Both the position numbers and the translations under genes were made by a program. Below the pieces are notes generated by a model, which had not been told where the DNA came from, did not search any database, and saw only the letters and a program-made list of their open reading frames with translations. This document shows positions 1 to 7,323 of a DNA stretch of 41,360 nt, in pieces. Each line of letters starts with the position of its first letter. Positions within the stretch are counted from its first letter, which is position 1. The DNA is from an uncultured Oscillospiraceae bacterium. Its GTDB lineage: Bacteria; Bacillota; Clostridia; Oscillospirales; Oscillospiraceae. The stretch lies in NCBI GenBank assembly GCA_947628185.1, contig CANQYW010000015.1:1-41360 (forward strand), in the 5' to 3' direction.

Positions 1-115
1 ACCTGATGTTCTCCACGCAGATGGGGTCGACCGCCTCGTCCCAATAATTTCCCGGCACCGGCAGGGCGGTGAACATGGAGACGCACATGAGGAGCGCCCT
101 AAAGAGTCTTTTCAC
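1..115 (-). CDS. cobS: Adenosylcobinamide-GDP ribazoletransferase (cobalamin synthase), N-terminal part only
   Basis: Reading leftward from a GTG at 115, the frame gives VKRLFRALLMCVSMFTALPVPG and continues off the window edge. A hydrophobic start with an F/MFTxLPVP motif is typical of CobS, the membrane enzyme that joins adenosylcobinamide-GDP to alpha-ribazole (phosphate) in the last steps of B12 assembly. Only about 38 residues are visible. The GTG lies inside the last codons of cobU (17-base overlap), so the two are probably translationally coupled. Identification rests on the short motif plus the cobT-cobU context, which makes it likely rather than certain. Confidence 0.75.
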   Translation of the reverse strand, partial: MKRLFRALLMCVSMFTALPVPGNYWDEAVDPICVENIR

Positions 116-650
116 ATTCCCACACCCCCTTATGAACTGTCACGAGCCCCGCCGTGACCTCCAGCACCACGTCGCAGGCGGCGGCCAGGGCCCTAGCCGC
201 ACGGCCCAGGGCCGCACGGTAGTTCTCCGTGTAACTATCGTAATGGGCGGCGTCGGAGAAGATGTAGTCCGAGACGAAGACCGCGTTTCCGGCCCGCCGG
301 GCCACCTCCAAAAGTCCCTCGATGCACCGCTCCATTCCCTCCGGGTCCGGGTCCCGGCCCTGGGGGTACATCTCATTCATCATGAGCGCGGTGACGCTCT
401 CAATGAGGTATGTGGCGCCGGGGGAACCCAGCTCCAAACACCGCTCCACGTCCCGGCCCAGCTCCAATGTGATAAATCCGAGGCCCGCCCTCGCGGCCAC
501 GTGCCGCGCCACCCGGGCCCGGTCCTCGCCGTCACAGGGGATCATCGTGGCCACGTAGTACCGCTCTCCCCCGGCGGAGAGCCGCAGCGCGGCCTCCTCC
601 GCCCGGGCGGACTTGCCGCTCTTGCTGCCGCCGGTCACAAATACGTTCAA
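99..650 (-). CDS. cobU: Bifunctional adenosylcobinamide kinase / adenosylcobinamide-phosphate guanylyltransferase
   Basis: A 183-aa protein of the usual CobU length. It phosphorylates adenosylcobinamide and then transfers GMP to it, activating the corrin ring for nucleotide-loop attachment by CobS. The N-terminus MNVFVTGGSKSGKS carries the P-loop (GGSKSGKS, residues 7-14) characteristic of CobU/CobP, followed by the family's RAEEAALRL helix and the YYVATM strand. The start codon is TTG at 650, overlapping the TGA of cobT (TTGA), with a GGAG about 8 bases upstream. It lies between cobT and cobS in a tight operon. It could be kinase-only in principle, but length and motifs fit the bifunctional family. 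Confidence 0.93.
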   Translation of the reverse strand: MNVFVTGGSKSGKSARAEEAALRLSAGGERYYVATMIPCDGEDRARVARHVAARAGLGFITLELGRDVERCLELGSPGATYLIESVTALMMNEMYPQGRDPDPEGMERCIEGLLEVARRAGNAVFVSDYIFSDAAHYDSYTENYRAALGRAARALAAACDVVLEVTAGLVTVHKGVWECEKTL

Positions 651-1744
651 CTTCCGCTCTCCATTCTCCGTATGGGGTCGAGGTACTCGTCGTCAATGCC
701 CGCCTCCTGAAAGGTGGCCATATCCCGCATGACGGCGCAGGCCGCCTCCAACATCATCATAGCTATCGGGCACCCGCTGCCCTCCCCCAGGCGCATACCC
801 AGGTCAAAGAGGGGTCGGAGTCCCAGCTCCGCCATCGCCGCGCCGTACCCCGGCTCCGGGGAGGCGTGGGAGGGCACAAGGTACCCCGCCGCCAGGGGAC
901 AGAGCCGCACGGCGCAGAGCGCCGCCGCGGCGGAGATGAGCCCGTCCACAACCGCCGGCACCCGCAGGGCCGCCGCCCCCAAGAACGCCCCCGTCATGGC
1001 GCAGATGTCAAACCCGCCCACTTTTGAGAGGACATCGAGGACGTCCCCGGGGTCGGGACTATTGACCCGCAGCGCCGTCTCCACCGCCCGGACCTTCCGG
1101 CGGTACCCCTCGTCCGTGAGCCCGCCGCCCCGGCCCGTGAGGGTGGCCGGGTCCCGGCCCGTGAGGGCCGCCAGCACGGCTGCGGAGGTGGTGGTGTTCC
1201 CAATGCCCATCTCCCCCACGCCGAGGACCTCCGCGCCGTCCCTCACGGCCATCCGGGCCGTCTCCGCGCCGGTGAGGATAGCCGCGAGGGCGCTCCCCCG
1301 GTCCATGGCGGGGCCCCGGGTGATGTTCCCCGTCCCCGGGGCTATCTTCCTATCTATTATGTCCCCGCAGTCGAGCTCCGCATTGACCCCCACGTCGCAG
1401 ACGTACATCCTCACGCCGAACTTCCGGGCCAGCGCCGAGGCGCCGGTCCTGCCCCGGGTGAGGTTCACCGCCTGGGCGGCGGTGACGGACTGGGGTGCGG
1501 AGGCGACGCCCTCCTCCACAACGCCGTTGTCGGCGCAGAAGACGAGTAGCGCCTTGCCGCCCACGGAATTTATGACGCGCCCCGTCATGCCGGCGAGCTG
1601 GATCGCCAGCTCCTCCAACCGCCCCAGGCTCCCGGGGGGTTTCGCCAGCGCCGCCTCACGTCTCCGGGCCGCCTCCATGGCACCCTCGTTAAGGGGCCCT
1701 ATGCTATCAATAAGCGCCCTTAGGGACGCCTCGTCACTCATCAT
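647..1744 (-). CDS. cobT: Nicotinate-nucleotide--dimethylbenzimidazole phosphoribosyltransferase
   Basis: A protein of about 365 aa matching CobT, which makes alpha-ribazole phosphate, the lower-ligand precursor of cobalamin. Visible family motifs are KPPGSLGRLE near residue 35, GRTGASALA, GIGNTTTSAAV in the middle, and RLGEGSGCPIAM near the C-terminus, whose Glu is the catalytic base in the family. A longer upstream reading in frame is possible, but the ATG-ATG-AGT at 1744-1736 is preferred: it overlaps the stop of the preceding gene by 8-11 bases and it gives the normal family N-terminus. It is co-transcribed with the small HNH-repeat gene upstream and with cobU and cobS downstream. No gene for making dimethylbenzimidazole is visible. 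Confidence 0.95.
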   Translation of the reverse strand: MMSDEASLRALIDSIGPLNEGAMEAARRREAALAKPPGSLGRLEELAIQLAGMTGRVINSVGGKALLVFCADNGVVEEGVASAPQSVTAAQAVNLTRGRTGASALARKFGVRMYVCDVGVNAELDCGDIIDRKIAPGTGNITRGPAMDRGSALAAILTGAETARMAVRDGAEVLGVGEMGIGNTTTSAAVLAALTGRDPATLTGRGGGLTDEGYRRKVRAVETALRVNSPDPGDVLDVLSKVGGFDICAMTGAFLGAAALRVPAVVDGLISAAAALCAVRLCPLAAGYLVPSHASPEPGYGAAMAELGLRPLFDLGMRLGEGSGCPIAMMMLEAACAVMRDMATFQEAGIDDEYLDPIRRMESGS

Positions 1745-2024
1745 TCTTTGTCTCCGCCCCCTCCCTGCGGGCGCGCCGGGCACGCCGCCGCGCCCGGCGG
1801 CGTTTCTCCCTGTTGCGCTCCAGCCTGTCGCCGCCCCGGGGCTCCTTCAGCCCCGCGGTCTCCAGCGCCCGGGGCCAGGGGCCAAGACGCGCCTTTATGG
1901 ACACCACCTCCTGCTCCTCAAAGTCCGAGCGCTGGGGCAGTCTATCTATGCCGCGGGCGAGGAGTTCCCGCCGCTTGTCGTTGAGCATTTTTAGGCAGTC
2001 CTCCCGGTCAAAGTTCCCGGCCAT
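1734..2024 (-). CDS. Small protein with one homing-endonuclease-associated (HNH) repeat and a basic tail
   Basis: A 96-aa protein starting MAGNFDRED at an ATG with a strong GGGGAGGGG site 3 bases upstream; a longer open frame to 2084 has no such site. Residues of about 5-60 (FDREDCLKML, then RLPQRSDFEEQEVVSIKARLGPW, then ALETAGL) resemble the HNH/homing-endonuclease-associated repeat, a small helical nucleic-acid-binding unit with the pattern L(P)-R-F-x-S-I-x-FGPW-x-AL-AGL. The last 30 residues are almost entirely Arg/Lys/Glu/Ala. No nuclease catalytic motif is present. It is the first gene of the cobTUS transcription unit and overlaps cobT. A DNA-binding or regulatory role is inference only. 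Confidence 0.7.
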   Translation of the reverse strand: MAGNFDREDCLKMLNDKRRELLARGIDRLPQRSDFEEQEVVSIKARLGPWPRALETAGLKEPRGGDRLERNREKRRRARRRARRARREGAETKNDE

Positions 2025-2055
2025 CGTCCCCTCCCCCGTCGCGGCGCGTATATTT

Positions 2056-2069
2056 GCGGGGTACCCCGC
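2056..2069. repeat. Perfect 14-bp palindrome in the cob operon leader
   Basis: GCGGGGTACCCCGC reads the same on both strands. It lies in the presumed 5' leader of the cob operon, between the -10 box (2091-2096) and the Shine-Dalgarno site of the first gene. It could be a protein site or an RNA hairpin. The leader, at most about 60 nt, is too short to hold a cobalamin riboswitch. Confidence 0.55.
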
Positions 2070-2090
2070 CTCCGCCGCGTCCATGTGGTG

Positions 2091-2119
2091 ATTTTACCAT
2101 AGCGCGGTAAAATTTTCAA
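2091..2119 (-). promoter_or_regulatory. cob operon promoter overlapped by an inverted-repeat operator candidate
   Basis: On the minus strand there is a -35 TTGAAA (2119-2114), a 17-bp spacer and a -10 TAAAAT (2096-2091). The spacer and -10 are occupied by a perfect inverted repeat, ATTTTACC-N7-GGTAAAAT (2091-2113). A dimeric regulator bound there would block RNA polymerase. The regulator is unknown. Confidence 0.75.
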
Positions 2120-2166
2120 CGCTCCCGGATTTTGGCGGGGCCATTTTCTTTGATGGAAAAATACAT

Positions 2167-2207
2167 CAAAATAGGAGAGAGCCACCGCCACGGTAACTCT
2201 CTCCTAT
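2167..2207 (-). terminator. Rho-independent terminator of the large sugar operon
   Basis: An 11-bp perfect stem (ATAGGAGAGAG at 2171-2181 with CTCTCTCCTAT at 2197-2207) and a 15-nt loop, followed on the minus strand by TTTTG. It lies 22 bases after the last gene of the leftward carbohydrate operon and separates it from the cob promoter. Confidence 0.85.
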
Positions 2208-2228
2208 CAAACTGTAGGCAAGCCATAA

Positions 2229-3701
2229 CTAAGGCTTATCTCTAAACTTCCTGTAGCTCTCGTATTTTCCGGCGTACCTGGCGGCGGTGGCGGGGCGGGG
2301 CACGAAGGCCCCAGCCGTGAACACCATCCCCTCCGCCGCGGCCTCGGCGTCACTGTAGACGCCGGCGGCGGAGGCCCCCAGTATCGCCGCCCCCAGGGAG
2401 GAGGACTCGGGGTTCGCCATACGCTCCACCCGGCAGCCGAAGACGTCCGCCCGCAGTTGGAGCCACTTGTCCGCCCGGGAGAGGCCTCCCCCCACCCGGA
2501 GGACGGATATCCCGCCGCCGGTGAGCCGCTGGAAGGCGTCAAATATCCCCCGCACCTCGAAGGTTATCCCCTCCACCACCGCGGCGAAGAGGTCCCGGCG
2601 CGTCGTGGAGATATCAAGGCCGGAGACCCGGCCGTGGGAGTCGATGAAGTCCGGGCAGAGGAGGAGCCGGCCGGAGCCTGAGAACTCCGCCGAGGCCCAC
2701 AGCGCGTCGTAACTTGCGGGGGAGGTGTCCCCCGCCACCTCCCGCATGAACCACTCAAGGGTGGAACCGGCGGTGTCAAAGGAGGCGGAACAGGTGGAGG
2801 TGTCCTCCAGGGGGCCCGAGGCGCCGTAGGCCCCGGCACCGGGGTCCTCCGCCAGAGGGTTTAGATACCCCCGGCGCAGAAAGCCCAGGTGGTCGTATGT
2901 GCCGGTTATGTCCGCCAGCACGTCCTCCCGCCCGCCGAAGGCCCCGACGCCCAGTATGCCGCACTCGCAGTCGTGTGCGCCGATCATGACCGGCACCTCG
3001 TCTGGGAGGGGGACCGCGCCGTAATTTCTTATGGTCCCCGCCGCGTACCCCGAGCTCTCCACCCGGGGGAGGCGGGAGAGGTCCAGCCCCGCCGCCCCCG
3101 CGAGCTCCGGGGACCAGCGGCGGGACCTATTGTCGAATAGGCAGAATCTGGCCGCCATTGTGGCGTCGCATACCGGTTCCAGCCCGAGGCGGTGGAGGAC
3201 GAACTGCTGGACGCTCCAGAACTTCGCCGCGCCCTTGAACACCCCCGGCATGTGACGCTTGAGCCATAATAACTTCGATGAGGCGGAACTTGAGTTGCAG
3301 GGCTCCCCGGTGAGCTCCGCGTGCCTGGGGCCGAGGGCGGCGGCTATCTCCGCGGCCTCGGCGACGCCCCGGGCGTCAAAGCAGAGGAGGAGGTTCGTCA
3401 TGGGCTCCCCGGCCCCGTCCACCGCCATAACGCTGTCCCCGAACCAGGAGAAACTCAGCGCCCGCAGGCGGACATTCCCGGGCAGCCCCTCGACCGTCCG
3501 GGCCACGCACTCCTGGGAGGCGCGCCAGACATCCTGGGGCCGGAGCTCCGCCATGCCCTCCGCCGGGTGGAGGAGGGGGTACTTCTTGGAGAAACCCAGC
3601 ACGCTCTCCCCGCCCCGGCAGTTTATCACGCTCACATGCACGCCGGAGGTCCCGAAGTCCACCACCAGCACCCCGTCCACCGGGGGATCAGTTGACAACA
3701 T
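2229..3701 (-). CDS. FGGY-family carbohydrate kinase (second kinase of the locus)
   Basis: A 490-aa ATP-dependent sugar kinase of the FGGY family. The N-terminal ATPase loop VVDFGTSG is at residues 13-20, the presumed catalytic Asp is D244 in GAHDCECG, and the C-terminal nucleotide-binding region carries VLRVGGGLSRADKW. Length is normal. The ATG at 3701 overlaps the end of the dehydrogenase gene upstream by 14 bases, and a GGGAG precedes it. It is the last gene before the operon terminator. The substrate cannot be read from sequence: the family phosphorylates ketopentoses, ketoheptoses, polyols and other sugars. It is clearly different from the other FGGY kinase at 5443-6963, so this is not a recent duplication. 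Confidence 0.88.
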   Translation of the reverse strand: MLSTDPPVDGVLVVDFGTSGVHVSVINCRGGESVLGFSKKYPLLHPAEGMAELRPQDVWRASQECVARTVEGLPGNVRLRALSFSWFGDSVMAVDGAGEPMTNLLLCFDARGVAEAAEIAAALGPRHAELTGEPCNSSSASSKLLWLKRHMPGVFKGAAKFWSVQQFVLHRLGLEPVCDATMAARFCLFDNRSRRWSPELAGAAGLDLSRLPRVESSGYAAGTIRNYGAVPLPDEVPVMIGAHDCECGILGVGAFGGREDVLADITGTYDHLGFLRRGYLNPLAEDPGAGAYGASGPLEDTSTCSASFDTAGSTLEWFMREVAGDTSPASYDALWASAEFSGSGRLLLCPDFIDSHGRVSGLDISTTRRDLFAAVVEGITFEVRGIFDAFQRLTGGGISVLRVGGGLSRADKWLQLRADVFGCRVERMANPESSSLGAAILGASAAGVYSDAEAAAEGMVFTAGAFVPRPATAARYAGKYESYRKFRDKP

Positions 3702-4728
3702 GCTCCCATTCCCCGGTGGAGAGGTACTTCCGGAGGGTCCTCTCCATGACGGCGAAGGTCATCCTGAACTCCTCGGAGGAGACGCCCGCCATGTGGGGCG
3801 TCAGGGTGACGTTATCAAGCGCAAGGTAGGGGGAGTCCTGTGGCAGGGGCTCTTGGGTGAAGACGTCTATGGCCGCGCCGCCGATGCGCCTCTCCCGGAG
3901 GGCGGCGATGAGCGCCTCCTCATCCACGAGGCCCGCCCGGGCCGTATTTATGAAGTATGCCGTGGGTTTCATAATTGCGATGTGCTCGGCGCGGATCATG
4001 CGGCGGGTCTTCTCCGTGAGGCGGTAGTGGACGGAGATTATGTCCGACCACTTGCAAAGTTCCTCCAGCGTCACGGGGGTGTAGCCCTCGGCCCTGATGG
4101 CCTCGGGTCTCGCGTACTCATCGAAGACGAGTATCTTGGCGCCCATGGTGGAGAGGACCTTCGCCACCCGGCTGCCCACGGCCCCGAGGCCGATGAGGCC
4201 CACGGTGCTGCCCTCGATGTTGTATGAGTAGTCCTTATTCGTGTAGTAGTTGACCCAGTTGCCCCGCATGATGTCCGCGTGGCTGCGGGCGATGTTGCGT
4301 ATCTCCGCTATGATGAGGCCCACCGTGTACTCTGAGACGCACACCGCAAGCCTCCCGGGGGTGTTTATGACCTTCACCCCGCGTTTTGCGGCGTGGGTCG
4401 CGTCAATATTCTCGGTGCCGCTGCGGAGGATGCAGGCGGCGCTCAGGTGCTCGGCGTTGTCCACCGAGGCGGAGGATATGGCGCTAAAGTAGCTTATCAC
4501 CACGTCGGCGTCCTTTATCTCCCGGAGGATGTCCTCGTTTTGGGGGACGCTGTCCGGGCCCTCGGTCTCAAATTGCAGCTGGTACTTCACCAGCTCGTCG
4601 TAGCTAAAGTCCGGGTGGTCCTCAACTATCTTGAGCTCCGCGCCGTAGTCCTCCACAAAGCGGAACATCTCCGCCTGCTCCACGCTCATGAGGGAGTCCC
4701 TAACCAGGAGTATCTTCTTCTTTTCCAT
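3688..4728 (-). CDS. D-isomer-specific 2-hydroxyacid dehydrogenase (NAD-dependent, SerA-like fold)
   Basis: A 346-aa soluble oxidoreductase. The Rossmann motif GLGAVG is at residues 180-185, followed by Asp203 at the end of the second strand, suggesting NAD rather than NADP. The family's catalytic triad is present: R264 (NTARAGLVDE), E293 (TQEPLP) and H312 (LTPHMAG). Length fits the 2-hydroxyacid dehydrogenase family but lacks the C-terminal ACT domain of many serine-pathway SerA proteins. Its position between a TIM-barrel gene and a sugar kinase argues for a role on a sugar-derived hydroxyacid rather than serine synthesis; this is inference. The start has only a weak ribosome site. Confidence 0.85.
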   Translation of the reverse strand: MEKKKILLVRDSLMSVEQAEMFRFVEDYGAELKIVEDHPDFSYDELVKYQLQFETEGPDSVPQNEDILREIKDADVVISYFSAISSASVDNAEHLSAACILRSGTENIDATHAAKRGVKVINTPGRLAVCVSEYTVGLIIAEIRNIARSHADIMRGNWVNYYTNKDYSYNIEGSTVGLIGLGAVGSRVAKVLSTMGAKILVFDEYARPEAIRAEGYTPVTLEELCKWSDIISVHYRLTEKTRRMIRAEHIAIMKPTAYFINTARAGLVDEEALIAALRERRIGGAAIDVFTQEPLPQDSPYLALDNVTLTPHMAGVSSEEFRMTFAVMERTLRKYLSTGEWEHVVN

Positions 4729-4758
4729 ATAAGTCCGCTCTTTTCTTTGTATTTTTAC

Positions 4759-5430
4759 TCACTCGCCGATGGATCCCATGTATCTCTCCACCGCCAGAAG
4801 GTTCTCCCTGAAGGAGCCGCCGGGCACGAAACTGCCTGTAAAGAAGGCGCTGCCGATGGTGTAGCCCCAGGCGCCTTTCTTCTGCATGAGGGATATGCGC
4901 TCATAGCTATTGATGCTCCCGGCCACGAGGGTGGGGAGGTCCACCTCGGCAAAATACCTGTCCATGAGCTCGGTGGTGTCGCCCTCGAACCTGTAGAGTA
5001 ATAGGTCGGTGCCGTCGATCCCCAGCTCCCGGAACTTCTTGGCGTCGCCGATGACATCATCTGGGGTCTTCCCGAGGATGGAGGGACTTGCCCAGACCTT
5101 GCCGCAGAAGGGGAAGAATTTTAGGCCCGTGCCGCGGATCTTCTCAAGCACCGAGGGGTAGTAGACGGTCCCTAAGAGGTAGTCAACACCGCAGTCAATG
5201 GCGGTCTGGGCAGCCTCCAGACACTCCTCCTCGCTATATGTGACGACCTCCATGTAGGCCGTCTTCCCGGCGGCGTGGATGTCCCGCGCCAGCTCTATGA
5301 GCGTCTCCTTGGGGACGCCCACGTTCTTGAATCCCCAGTCCTGGGTACGGGTGTCCCGGCACTGGGCGAAGACCTCCCGGGCGTTGGGGACTGTTTTGTC
5401 ATTTTGGGTCAGCATTACTACAAGCCTCAT
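4759..5430 (-). CDS. TIM-barrel protein of unknown function in the sugar operon
   Basis: A 223-aa protein with no signal or membrane segment. Alternating strands and helices (VVMLTQND, AYMEVVTYS, VDYLLGTVYY, TDLLLYRF, LPTLVAGSI, GYTIGSAFF) suggest a (beta/alpha)8 barrel. The late VAGSIN and TIGSAFF strands resemble the phosphate-binding loops of ribulose-phosphate-binding barrels such as HisA or NanE. I do not recognise a specific family. The start ATG at 5430 has AAGGAGAT upstream, and the gene follows the FGGY kinase by 12 bases. Epimerase, isomerase or aldolase activity on a sugar phosphate made by that kinase is a reasonable guess, no more. Confidence 0.7.
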   Translation of the reverse strand: MRLVVMLTQNDKTVPNAREVFAQCRDTRTQDWGFKNVGVPKETLIELARDIHAAGKTAYMEVVTYSEEECLEAAQTAIDCGVDYLLGTVYYPSVLEKIRGTGLKFFPFCGKVWASPSILGKTPDDVIGDAKKFRELGIDGTDLLLYRFEGDTTELMDRYFAEVDLPTLVAGSINSYERISLMQKKGAWGYTIGSAFFTGSFVPGGSFRENLLAVERYMGSIGE

Positions 5431-5442
5431 ATGTCTATCTCC

Positions 5443-6963
5443 TTAACTGAATTTTTTAAATACCGGCCTCAGGGCGGCGAAGACCGCCTTGTACTTCTCT
5501 ATAAGCTGGTCGTAGGCGGCGCGGTTTTTGGGGTCGGGCTCAAAGCGCCGCTCGGGTCTCGCGAACCGCTCCGCGGTCTCCGGCACGGAGTCCCAGAGTC
5601 CCGCGCCCACACCTGCGAGGATCGCGGCGCCGAGGCACGCGGCGTCGTCGGTGTTCGTCATCGTCACCACCGGCACGCCGGTGGCGTCGGCCTTTATCTG
5701 GCACCAGAGGGGGCTCTTGGCGCCGCCGGAGAGGGAGCGTATCTCCCGCACCTCCACGCCCATGGCCCGGACGGCCTCCGTCATGCGCAGGAGCACCATG
5801 GCCACACCCTCCATGAAACCGCGGACTATGTGGCCCTTCGTGTGCTTGAGGGCGAGGCCGTAAATGAGCGCCGAGGCGCTCTGCTCGGAGTCCGGGGGGC
5901 CGGAGCTCTGGAAGTGGGGCAGGACCAGAAGTCCCTCGGACCCCGCCGGCACCTGGGTGGCCTCGCCGTTCATGATGTCATAGGTGCTCATGCCGGCCCT
6001 CGCGGCCACGTCCGCCTCCTGGGTGCAGAGGGTGTCCCGCAGCCACTTGTAGGCGATGCCCCCGCTGCTAAAGGCGTGTATCATGTACATGCCGGGTATG
6101 GCGGTGTAGAAACAGGGCATCTGGCGGTTGGGGTCGAAGGCCGGGCGGGGCGTCATGGCGCAGACGGCCAGCGCCGCGCCGGTGCTCTCGGAGAAGACGC
6201 CCTCACGGACGTTCCCCACGCCTATGGCCCCGCAGGACTGGTCGAGCCCGCCCATGACGAGCTGGAGGCTGGGGTCGAGGCCCAGCTCCTCCGCCACCGC
6301 CGGCAATATGGTCCCCAGGGGCGTGCCGGACTCCACGATCTCCGGGAGCTGATCCCGCCGGAGTCCCAGCTCCTCCACCATCTCCGGCCAGTAGGTCTTC
6401 GTGGTGATGTTCCAGAGGATGGTGGAGCACCAGAGGGAGCCCTCGCCATAGTAGCCGCCCATGAGGCGCATGAAGAACCAGTCCTCTAAGAGGAGGTACT
6501 TTGCGGCCCTATCGTAGACCTCCGGCTCGTGGTCCCGTATCCACTTTATCTTCGCCGCCGGCCACAGGGCGGTCATCTCCACCTGGCCGGTCACCTTATG
6601 TATGGTCTCGTTTGTAAAACGGGCCGCCAGGGCGTCGGACTCCGCCTGGGCCCTGTTGTCCATCCAGACTATGGCGTTGCGGAGGGGCCTGTCCTCCCCG
6701 TCAAGGACGAGGAGCGTCTCCCCCTGGGCCGAGACGCTCAGCGCCAGGATGTCCCGGGGGGCGACGCCGGACCTCTCCAGCACCTCCCGGGTGCCAGCCT
6801 TAAAGCAGTTCCAGTAGACCTCCGGGTCCTGCTCCACCACCGTCTCGGTGGGTGTTATGAGCCTGTGCTCCTGGGTGGACACCGCCGCGGCGGCGCCGTT
6901 CTCGTCAAAGAGCGCCACCTTGATGGCGGTGGTGCCCAGATCGACTCCAAGTAGGTACCTCAT
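5443..6963 (-). CDS. FGGY-family carbohydrate kinase (xylulokinase/gluconokinase-like)
   Basis: A 506-aa FGGY kinase. The first phosphate loop is GVDLGTTAIK (about residues 6-15), the catalytic Asp is expected at D241 in MGGLDQSCG, and the C-terminal ATP region reads IRSLSGGAKSPLW. It is of xylulokinase/gluconokinase length. I chose the ATG at 6963 (MRYLLGVDLG), which has GAGGTGGAG directly upstream and begins the first strand; an upstream frame adds six residues that overlap the cupin stop. It is co-directional with and 7 bases from the cupin gene. The sugar is not predictable, although the family and the nearby RbsABC-type transporter suggest a ketose or polyol. Confidence 0.9.
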   Translation of the reverse strand: MRYLLGVDLGTTAIKVALFDENGAAAAVSTQEHRLITPTETVVEQDPEVYWNCFKAGTREVLERSGVAPRDILALSVSAQGETLLVLDGEDRPLRNAIVWMDNRAQAESDALAARFTNETIHKVTGQVEMTALWPAAKIKWIRDHEPEVYDRAAKYLLLEDWFFMRLMGGYYGEGSLWCSTILWNITTKTYWPEMVEELGLRRDQLPEIVESGTPLGTILPAVAEELGLDPSLQLVMGGLDQSCGAIGVGNVREGVFSESTGAALAVCAMTPRPAFDPNRQMPCFYTAIPGMYMIHAFSSGGIAYKWLRDTLCTQEADVAARAGMSTYDIMNGEATQVPAGSEGLLVLPHFQSSGPPDSEQSASALIYGLALKHTKGHIVRGFMEGVAMVLLRMTEAVRAMGVEVREIRSLSGGAKSPLWCQIKADATGVPVVTMTNTDDAACLGAAILAGVGAGLWDSVPETAERFARPERRFEPDPKNRAAYDQLIEKYKAVFAALRPVFKKFS

Positions 6964-6970
6964 CTCCACC

Positions 6971-7306
6971 TCACAGCTCACTGGGGGCCAGGGAGAAACT
7001 GACTACCGCCATCCCCTCGCCTATGTTCGTGAGCTCGTGGGGCACGCCCTCGGGCATGAGTATGGCGTCCCCCTCGGAGAGCTCGTAGCAGCGGTTGTCA
7101 TTTGGTGTGCGGAGGATGACGTTCCCCTTCACCACGAAGAAGACCTCGTTGCCGTTGGGGTGCCCGTTGTCCACGGCCCCGGTGTCGCCGGGGTGGAGCG
7201 TGCATGTGCCGAAGGTGATCTTCTCCGTCTGGAAGTACATCCTGTCAAGCTCGGGGCCCTCGAAAAAGGCCCGGGCGTCCTTGGGGGTAACTACCTTGAT
7301 TTCCAT
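6971..7306 (-). CDS. Small single-domain cupin
   Basis: A 111-aa cupin starting MEIKVV at 7306 with AAGGAGC upstream; a longer frame to 7366 overlaps the permease gene and lacks a site. The double cupin motif is visible: motif 1 around HPGDTGAVDNGHPNGNEVFFVVKG (two His and a Glu as metal ligands, then G) and motif 2 around ILMPEGVPHELTNIG (third His). Cupins of this size in sugar operons can be isomerases (lyxose isomerase-like), epimerases or accessory sensors. It lies between the permease and kinase genes, consistent with processing of the imported sugar. Function is unassigned. Confidence 0.82.
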   Translation of the reverse strand: MEIKVVTPKDARAFFEGPELDRMYFQTEKITFGTCTLHPGDTGAVDNGHPNGNEVFFVVKGNVILRTPNDNRCYELSEGDAILMPEGVPHELTNIGEGMAVVSFSLAPSEL

Positions 7307-7323
7307 ATTTTGCTCCTTTCCGC

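Noticed and set aside
2025-2170. Cobalamin riboswitch ahead of the cob operon
   Set aside because: The leader is about 60 nt at most and shows no B12-box-like motif; only a palindrome and ribosome site are seen.
5443-6963. Locus read as an Lsr (AI-2) uptake system because of an FGGY kinase and RbsABC-type transporter
   Set aside because: No recognisable LsrF, LsrG or LsrR is present, and the polyol dehydrogenase, class II aldolase, FucI-like isomerase and DeoR regulator point to ordinary sugar catabolism.
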